Shown one piece after another: positions 6,772-10,133 of a DNA stretch of 10,133 bases. The notes beneath the pieces were generated by a model, which was not told where the DNA came from, ran no database searches, and was given only the letters and a program-made list of their open reading frames with translations. The stretch is from contig JAEWOQ010000144.1 in the NCBI GenBank assembly GCA_023460875.1, positions 1 to 10,133 on the forward strand, read 5' to 3'. Position numbers and translations under genes: made by a program. Origin of the DNA: Pseudomonadota bacterium. GTDB taxonomy: Bacteria > Myxococcota_A > Polyangia > Polyangiales > Polyangiaceae. Numbering within the stretch: the first letter of the stretch is position 1; every line of letters begins with the position of its first letter.

Positions 6772-6885
6772 GAAGGGAGGCCCTTCTCCGAAGCGCCCCG
6801 CGCTAGCGCGGGAAGAAGCACAGCGCCCCTGCTGGGCGCGCAGGGCACAGCGCCCCGCCAGCGTGGAAACGGGCGGGGCGCTTCG
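6772..6885. repeat. Cluster of overlapping inverted repeats between lipoprotein and FHA genes
   Basis: Successive hairpins are visible. GAAGGG/CCCTTC is at 6772-6786. A perfect 16-bp palindrome CCCGCGCTAGCGCGGG is at 6797-6812. GCGCCC/GGGCGC is at 6823-6839. GCGCCCCGCC (6850-6859) pairs with GGCGGGGCGC (6872-6881). A longer-range 13-bp inverted repeat, CGAAGCGCCCCGC (6789-6801) with its complement at 6873-6885, competes for the same right arm. The 12-mer GCACAGCGCCCC is also directly repeated at 6818-6829 and 6845-6856. No T-tract follows, so a simple intrinsic terminator is not shown. Alternative pairings would permit attenuation or rho-assisted termination. Confidence 0.75.
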
Positions 6886-6933
6886 CGGAGGCCGGCGCCC
6901 CTGGGAACCGCGCCAGAGTTGTCGTATTTTATG

Positions 6934-6940
6934 AGGAGGT
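6934..6940 (+). promoter_or_regulatory. Perfect Shine-Dalgarno AGGAGGT coinciding with the FHA gene start
   Basis: AGGAGGT is the strongest ribosome-binding sequence in the window, but the only early in-frame start (GTG at 6939) overlaps its end. The codons at normal spacing (TTC 6945, CTC 6948, ACG 6951) are not standard starts, and the next candidate is TTG at 6966. The exact N-terminus of the FHA protein is therefore uncertain. Confidence 0.45.
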
Positions 6941-7574
6941 GGTCTTCCTCACGTCCGGGCACCTGTTGCCCCAGGAGCTCGTGGACGAGCTCCTGCAGCT
7001 CTCGCCCGCGCGTCTTCTCGACGAGCCGTTCGGACCCTTGTTGCTGCTCCTACGAGTCCCGGCTCAGATTGTGCCCGGGTTCACCGTGGCCCTCGAGCAG
7101 TGCGCTCGGCGCGGCCTTACTCAGCCCGGCACCGCTGGCCCGAGCACCAGCGGCGTTGGCTTTGGCGTCGCCACCGCGGAGGTGCCGGCGGTGCAGCGCG
7201 ACCAGGATCGAGACGCCGACGCGGACCACGCGAGCTTGCTCGCCGAGCTCGACGCCTCCACGCATTACGTCTTTCCCCTGCGCCCCCGGGGAGCGCCGCT
7301 CGGGGTCGGGCGCTCCCGTGACAACGCCCTCGTCCTCCGTGACGACTCCGTCTCGCAGCTCCACGCTGAGATCCACGTCGACGCCGACGGCGTGTCGGTG
7401 GTCGACGTCGAGAGCAAGAATGGGACCTGGGTCGGAGGGACCCGCCTGGTCCCGAGCACGCCACGCTGGCTTCAGCCGATGGACAGCTTGCGCTTCGGCC
7501 GCGTCCAAGGGTTCACCTGCGCGCCACCCGTGTTGCGCAGCGTACTACGTCGTCGTCTCCGTCAGCTGCTTTGA
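6939..7574 (+). CDS. FHA-domain protein
   Basis: With the GTG start at 6939 the protein has 211 residues. A C-terminal forkhead-associated domain spans about 110-195. It has GVGRSRDNALVLRDDSVS, with the phosphate-contacting Arg at 125 and Ser at 139, then LHAEI with His 142, and VESKNGTWVGG with Asn 161 and Gly 162. FHA domains bind phosphothreonine peptides. The usual Arg after the conserved Ser (SRxH) is Gln here (SQLH), which could weaken or alter binding. Residues 1-60 are helical and leucine-rich (PQELVDELLQL, FGPLLLLLRVP) with no recognised domain; about 62-98 is a Gly/Thr/Asp linker. No signal peptide or clear membrane segment was recognised, so it is probably cytosolic. The kinase gene follows 118 bp downstream on the same strand. 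Frame is certain from the FHA motifs; the start is not. Confidence 0.87.
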   Translation: MVFLTSGHLLPQELVDELLQLSPARLLDEPFGPLLLLLRVPAQIVPGFTVALEQCARRGLTQPGTAGPSTSGVGFGVATAEVPAVQRDQDRDADADHASLLAELDASTHYVFPLRPRGAPLGVGRSRDNALVLRDDSVSQLHAEIHVDADGVSVVDVESKNGTWVGGTRLVPSTPRWLQPMDSLRFGRVQGFTCAPPVLRSVLRRRLRQLL

Positions 7575-7617
7575 GCGCGCGGCCCCCCCCGTGCCAGTAA
7601 GCGCTGAGACAGCGGCC

Positions 7618-7650
7618 GCGACCGGCGACGTCACACCGAGCGTCGGTCGC
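7618..7650. repeat. Hairpin between FHA and kinase genes
   Basis: GCGACCG (7618-7624) pairs with CGGTCGC (7644-7650), and three further inner pairs include one G-U, leaving a 13-nt loop. No T-tract follows, so it is not a classical terminator. It may be a partial transcription barrier or an RNA-processing site in the FHA-kinase transcript. The rest of this 118-bp gap holds a C8 run (7583-7590) and nothing else recognisable. Confidence 0.4.
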
Positions 7651-7681
7651 AGCTCGACCACGGCCCTCGAGATGTCACATT

Positions 7682-7687
7682 AGAGGA
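7682..7687 (+). promoter_or_regulatory. Shine-Dalgarno AGAGGA supporting a TTG start for the kinase
   Basis: AGAGGA is 5 nt before TTG at 7693. The alternative ATG at 7720 has a GGAGGG only 1 nt upstream, which is too close, so the TTG is preferred. Confidence 0.45.
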
Positions 7688-7692
7688 CCGTT

Positions 7693-8727
7693 TTGTCACG
7701 GAAGGGGACCACGGAGGGCATGGGATCACCGCTCTATCAGCGCTGGGCAAAGCTCGAGGGCAGGCTGGACTTGCAACTGGATTCGCTCTCACTGCTGCGT
7801 GAGAACCGCACCTGTTGGATCTACGCCGCCCGAGCGGCGGGCGAGGCCCTCGTAGTCAAGCAGTACAAGTCCCAGGCGCGGGCCCTGTGCGCGCGTGAGG
7901 CCCACGCGCTCCAGCTCTACGCGGCGCTCTGTGACGACGTGCCGGGCTTGCTCCCTTCGGAGGTCCGGAGGCTCAACGAAGAGACAGGGAGCCTCTGCCT
8001 CACCTTCATCGAAGGCGAGCTCATGAGCGAAGCCCTCCGCAAGCGCGGGAACGACGCCGCCGAGCAGCGGCGTTGCCGCGCGGCCATCGAGCGCGTCAGC
8101 GCGCTCCTGGCGAAGCTGCGCGCGCAGACGTGCAGCGACAGGCTCCCCGCGCAGTTCTTGGAGGAGTACATCGTCCACACGTCCCGCCGCCTAGAGCAAG
8201 CCGCTGTCCTCGGGGCGCTGTTCGCTGGCTACGAGGTTTCGGCGCGCGCCCTCTACGTGGAGCTCGAAGAGGCTGGGGAGCTCACCTCGTTGAGCCACGG
8301 TGACCTCGTCTTCGCTAACCTGATCCTGGACGGCGATCAGGTCGGACTGATCGATTTCGCCAACGCGAACCCAGACAGCCATCCGCTCGACGACGTCTAC
8401 AACCTCGAGGTCACCTGCGCGAACTTGTTGCATCTGTCGGCGCGGTTCCGCGCGGACCTCGCGCGAGCGATCCGCAGCGCGCTCGATCTCTCCGCGAGCG
8501 ATCCGCGCACCCATCGGTTCTATTGGGAGTATCACAAGCGACGTTGGCTCCACCTACAGCTCGACTCCGGCTGGGCTCAGCGCGCCCGCGTGTTGGCCGT
8601 GCTGCCACGTCTGCTGCGGAGCTCCGCTCCGCCGTGGGCGGACTGCGCTCGCGCCCTGCCGTGGCCTGAGGCGACTCAGCCGCGGTTCGCGAGGAACGCG
8701 CCGAAGGCGGCCTCCCGCTCCCGGTAA
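7693..8727 (+). CDS. APH-fold (aminoglycoside phosphotransferase-like) kinase
   Basis: The protein has 344 residues with the TTG start at 7693, or 335 from the ATG at 7720. It is a predicted ATP-dependent small-molecule kinase of the APH/choline-kinase superfamily. The likely ATP-binding Lys is K56 in ALVVKQY. The catalytic loop SLSHGDLVFANLIL supplies H202, catalytic D204 and N209, and the metal-binding Asp is D221 in GLIDFAN. A long helical insert (about 110-195) separates the hinge region (LCLTFIEGE) from the catalytic loop. All key residues are intact, so activity is plausible. No membrane segment or signal peptide is seen. The substrate is unknown; the neighbourhood suggests a sugar, lipid or polysaccharide precursor rather than an antibiotic. 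Its last 52 bp overlap, antisense, the 3' end of the O-antigen ligase-family gene. Confidence 0.85.
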   Translation: MSRKGTTEGMGSPLYQRWAKLEGRLDLQLDSLSLLRENRTCWIYAARAAGEALVVKQYKSQARALCAREAHALQLYAALCDDVPGLLPSEVRRLNEETGSLCLTFIEGELMSEALRKRGNDAAEQRRCRAAIERVSALLAKLRAQTCSDRLPAQFLEEYIVHTSRRLEQAAVLGALFAGYEVSARALYVELEEAGELTSLSHGDLVFANLILDGDQVGLIDFANANPDSHPLDDVYNLEVTCANLLHLSARFRADLARAIRSALDLSASDPRTHRFYWEYHKRRWLHLQLDSGWAQRARVLAVLPRLLRSSAPPWADCARALPWPEATQPRFARNAPKAASRSR

Positions 8728-9977
8728 GGGTGACGACGGATGTCTCGTAGCAGCGCGTACCCGAAGACGGCCACGAGCCAAAAGAGGTATGACTGGACGG
8801 TCTGGCGCGCGATCCACTCCAGCACCCCTTGCAAGTACATGACCGAGAGGCCCGCCACGCAGCCGGCCGCGAGCTGGCCCCGGTAGTCCCTCCAACCAGC
8901 CGCCAGGGCGCGCACCGACGCCCACAGCACGACCGCCAACAGCAAGGCGTAGGCGAAGATGCCGAGATAGCCGCCCTCGGCCACGGTCAACCAATAGATG
9001 TGGTGGGCCACCCCCGCTTCCGACTCCGGCAACGCCAGCCGAGGGCCATAGACGGTCTGGATCTCCCAGGAGTACATGTTCAGGCCCACGCCGAGCGGGC
9101 GCTCGTCGAGCATCATCTGGGCTACCTGCTCGAACTTCTGCCGCGCCTCAGCGGAGGCCTCCGGCGCGCTCTCGAAGCGGCGCATGATCGTGTCGAACGA
9201 CTTCACCAGGACGACGCCGGCCCCCACGAAGCCGGCGAAGGTGATCAAGACCTTCCGCGTGGTCACCCCACGCAGCATGGACGCGAGGTACACCATCGAG
9301 AGGCCCGTGATGAGCATGACGAGGCTCCCCCGCGAAAGCGAGAAGATGACGCACACGCAGCCCGCCGCGACCGCGCCTCCGGACAGCCGCGACCCCGTGC
9401 TCATGAAGCGCGCTAGCTGCAGCGGGAGCACGACGTTGACCGCCATACCCAGCGAATTCTGGTGGGAGAAGACGCCCGCGATCTGATGGTACCCGTCGAA
9501 GTAGCGGAGCTTCACGCAATAGAGCGCCTGAAAGACGAGCCCCAGTGCCAGGCCGTCGAGCACCTTCACCATGCGAGTGGGCGTGGCACACACGCGCCAC
9601 ATCACCGCGGCGAAGACGAACATGCGCAGGAGCTTCCATAGCGAGAACGCCGTGTAGAGCGGGACCACGGAGCCGACCAAAGTAAGCACCCCGACGACGA
9701 AGTAGAAGATCTGCACCTTGCGGAAGGGCATCGGCTCGCTCGGGCGCGGCAGGGCGAACAGGAGCACCCAAGCGAACAGGTCGATGTGCGTGAACTCGAA
9801 GCCGCGATCGGCTCCCCTGTACGTCTCATGGGAGAGGAGGTTCACCGTGACCAGAGGCGTCCAAGGCAAGAGCCCCATCAGGAGCGCCGCCCGCTCGTGG
9901 AGGCGCTCCTTCCCGCGCAACATCCAGCCCAGCGGGATCACCGCACACAGGCCCACGAACAAGACCGCGTACTTCAA
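8676..9977 (-). CDS. O-antigen ligase/polymerase family membrane protein (Wzy_C type)
   Basis: The protein has 433 residues from the TTG at 9977-9975, chosen because GGAGG lies exactly 7 nt upstream; the frame is also open to a GTG at 10028. About 11 hydrophobic segments are visible. Family landmarks are GVFSHQNSLGMAVNVVLPL (168-186), SLSRGSL with Arg 216, and LDERPLGVGLNMYSW opening a large periplasmic loop that ends in AHHIYWLTVAEGGYLGIFAY, with H325 and H326 as candidate catalytic His. These fit the Wzy_C family, whose members polymerise or transfer lipid-linked glycans on the periplasmic side of the inner membrane. Ligase versus polymerase cannot be decided from this sequence. An early motif YRGADRGFEFTHIDLFAW lies at 53-70. 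The gene runs against the kinase with overlapping 3' ends and is divergent, by about 56 bp, from the lipoprotein at the right edge. Confidence 0.9.
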   Translation of the reverse strand: MKYAVLFVGLCAVIPLGWMLRGKERLHERAALLMGLLPWTPLVTVNLLSHETYRGADRGFEFTHIDLFAWVLLFALPRPSEPMPFRKVQIFYFVVGVLTLVGSVVPLYTAFSLWKLLRMFVFAAVMWRVCATPTRMVKVLDGLALGLVFQALYCVKLRYFDGYHQIAGVFSHQNSLGMAVNVVLPLQLARFMSTGSRLSGGAVAAGCVCVIFSLSRGSLVMLITGLSMVYLASMLRGVTTRKVLITFAGFVGAGVVLVKSFDTIMRRFESAPEASAEARQKFEQVAQMMLDERPLGVGLNMYSWEIQTVYGPRLALPESEAGVAHHIYWLTVAEGGYLGIFAYALLLAVVLWASVRALAAGWRDYRGQLAAGCVAGLSVMYLQGVLEWIARQTVQSYLFWLVAVFGYALLRDIRRHPYREREAAFGAFLANRG

Positions 9978-9984
9978 GGTCGCG

Positions 9985-9989
9985 CCTCC
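9985..9989 (-). promoter_or_regulatory. Shine-Dalgarno GGAGG fixing a TTG start for the ligase-family gene
   Basis: On the minus strand GGAGG is followed by 7 nt and then TTG (9977-9975), which opens directly into the first hydrophobic segment (KYAVLFVGLCAV). The upstream GTG at 10028 would add 17 polar, Arg/Gly-rich residues. Confidence 0.6.
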
Positions 9990-10033
9990 GGTCCGTCCTG
10001 AGCGTTCATGACCTCGACGGGAGCACACCCGTG

Positions 10034-10133
10034 ATGCATCGACGGACGCTCGCGACCTCCGCCGCCCTCGCCCTCGCGACGCAGCTGGCGGGATGCGAGC
10101 CGGCGGAGCGCCAATCGCGGCCGAGCCCAGCGC
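10034..10133 (+). CDS. Predicted lipoprotein (partial, 5' end only)
   Basis: From the ATG at 10034, 33 codons reach the window edge. They encode a short n-region with two Arg, a hydrophobic Ala/Leu core and a textbook lipobox LAGC with the lipidated Cys at 21, followed by a polar Glu/Arg/Pro stretch. GGGAG at 10019-10023 is a ribosome site; a GTG at 10031 is better spaced from it (7 nt) and may be the true start. Glu at +2 after Cys leaves membrane sorting undecided. Only the signal peptide is visible, so function is unknown. The gene is divergent from the O-antigen ligase-family gene. Confidence 0.7.
   Translation, partial: MHRRTLATSAALALATQLAGCEPAERQSRPSPA

Noticed and set aside
6766..6938. 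Cyclic di-GMP (GEMM) riboswitch upstream of the FHA gene
   Set aside because: Some fragments such as GGGCACAG and GGAAAC recall GEMM elements, but the conserved ACGCAAAGCC block and the correct helix order are absent.
7583..7590. C8 homopolymer as a phase-variation tract
   Set aside because: It lies after the FHA stop codon and before the kinase start, so slippage would not change either reading frame.
6919..7683. 254-codon frame overlapping the FHA gene
   Set aside because: It is Ser/Arg/Pro/Cys-rich in another frame. The FHA motifs (GRSRDN, SKNGTWVGG) are only in the frame starting at 6939.

Overview
The window is high-GC DNA dense in genes, with very few RNA-type or mobile signals. Three points suggest a myxobacterium-like deltaproteobacterium (Myxococcota): Asp/Glu-rich lipoproteins, an FHA-domain protein beside a small-molecule-type kinase, and a DUF3450 coiled-coil protein. 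This placement is inferred from protein style. No rRNA or other marker gene is present to confirm it.

Left part, regulation (1-3756). A DUF3450-type periplasmic coiled-coil protein runs leftward off the window edge (start at 595). It is divergent from a PhoB/OmpR-type response regulator (1042-1821), with 446 bp between the two starts. That gap carries TCA-type repeats at 11-bp period on both strands, resembling PHO boxes. After a 633-bp gene-free stretch comes an RpoD-family sigma factor (2455-3756) with regions 1.2 to 4 but no region 1.1. It is followed by a duplicated hairpin motif and a convincing intrinsic terminator (3828-3870).

Right part, surface polysaccharide (4051-10133). A WcaJ-type undecaprenyl-phosphate hexose-1-phosphate transferase (4051-5472) would start repeat-unit synthesis on the lipid carrier. 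Next on the same strand is a predicted lipoprotein with an Ig-like domain, a concanavalin/DUF1349-like beta-sandwich and a very acidic tail (5539-6765). A cluster of strong hairpins (6772-6885) separates it from an FHA-domain protein (6939-7574) and an APH-fold kinase (7693-8727). On the opposite strand, an O-antigen ligase/polymerase family membrane protein (8676-9977) converges on the kinase, and the two coding 3' ends overlap by 52 bp. A new lipoprotein gene starts at 10034 and leaves the window.

How the parts may fit: the WcaJ-like enzyme primes the glycan and the Wzy/WaaL-family protein polymerises or ligates it. The lectin-like lipoprotein could bind or anchor glycan at the surface. The kinase could phosphorylate a glycan precursor or another small molecule, and the FHA protein could read phospho-threonine signals. 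The first step rests on strong family evidence; the other roles are inference from neighbourhood. No CRISPR array, insertion sequence, tRNA, rRNA or phage gene was seen.
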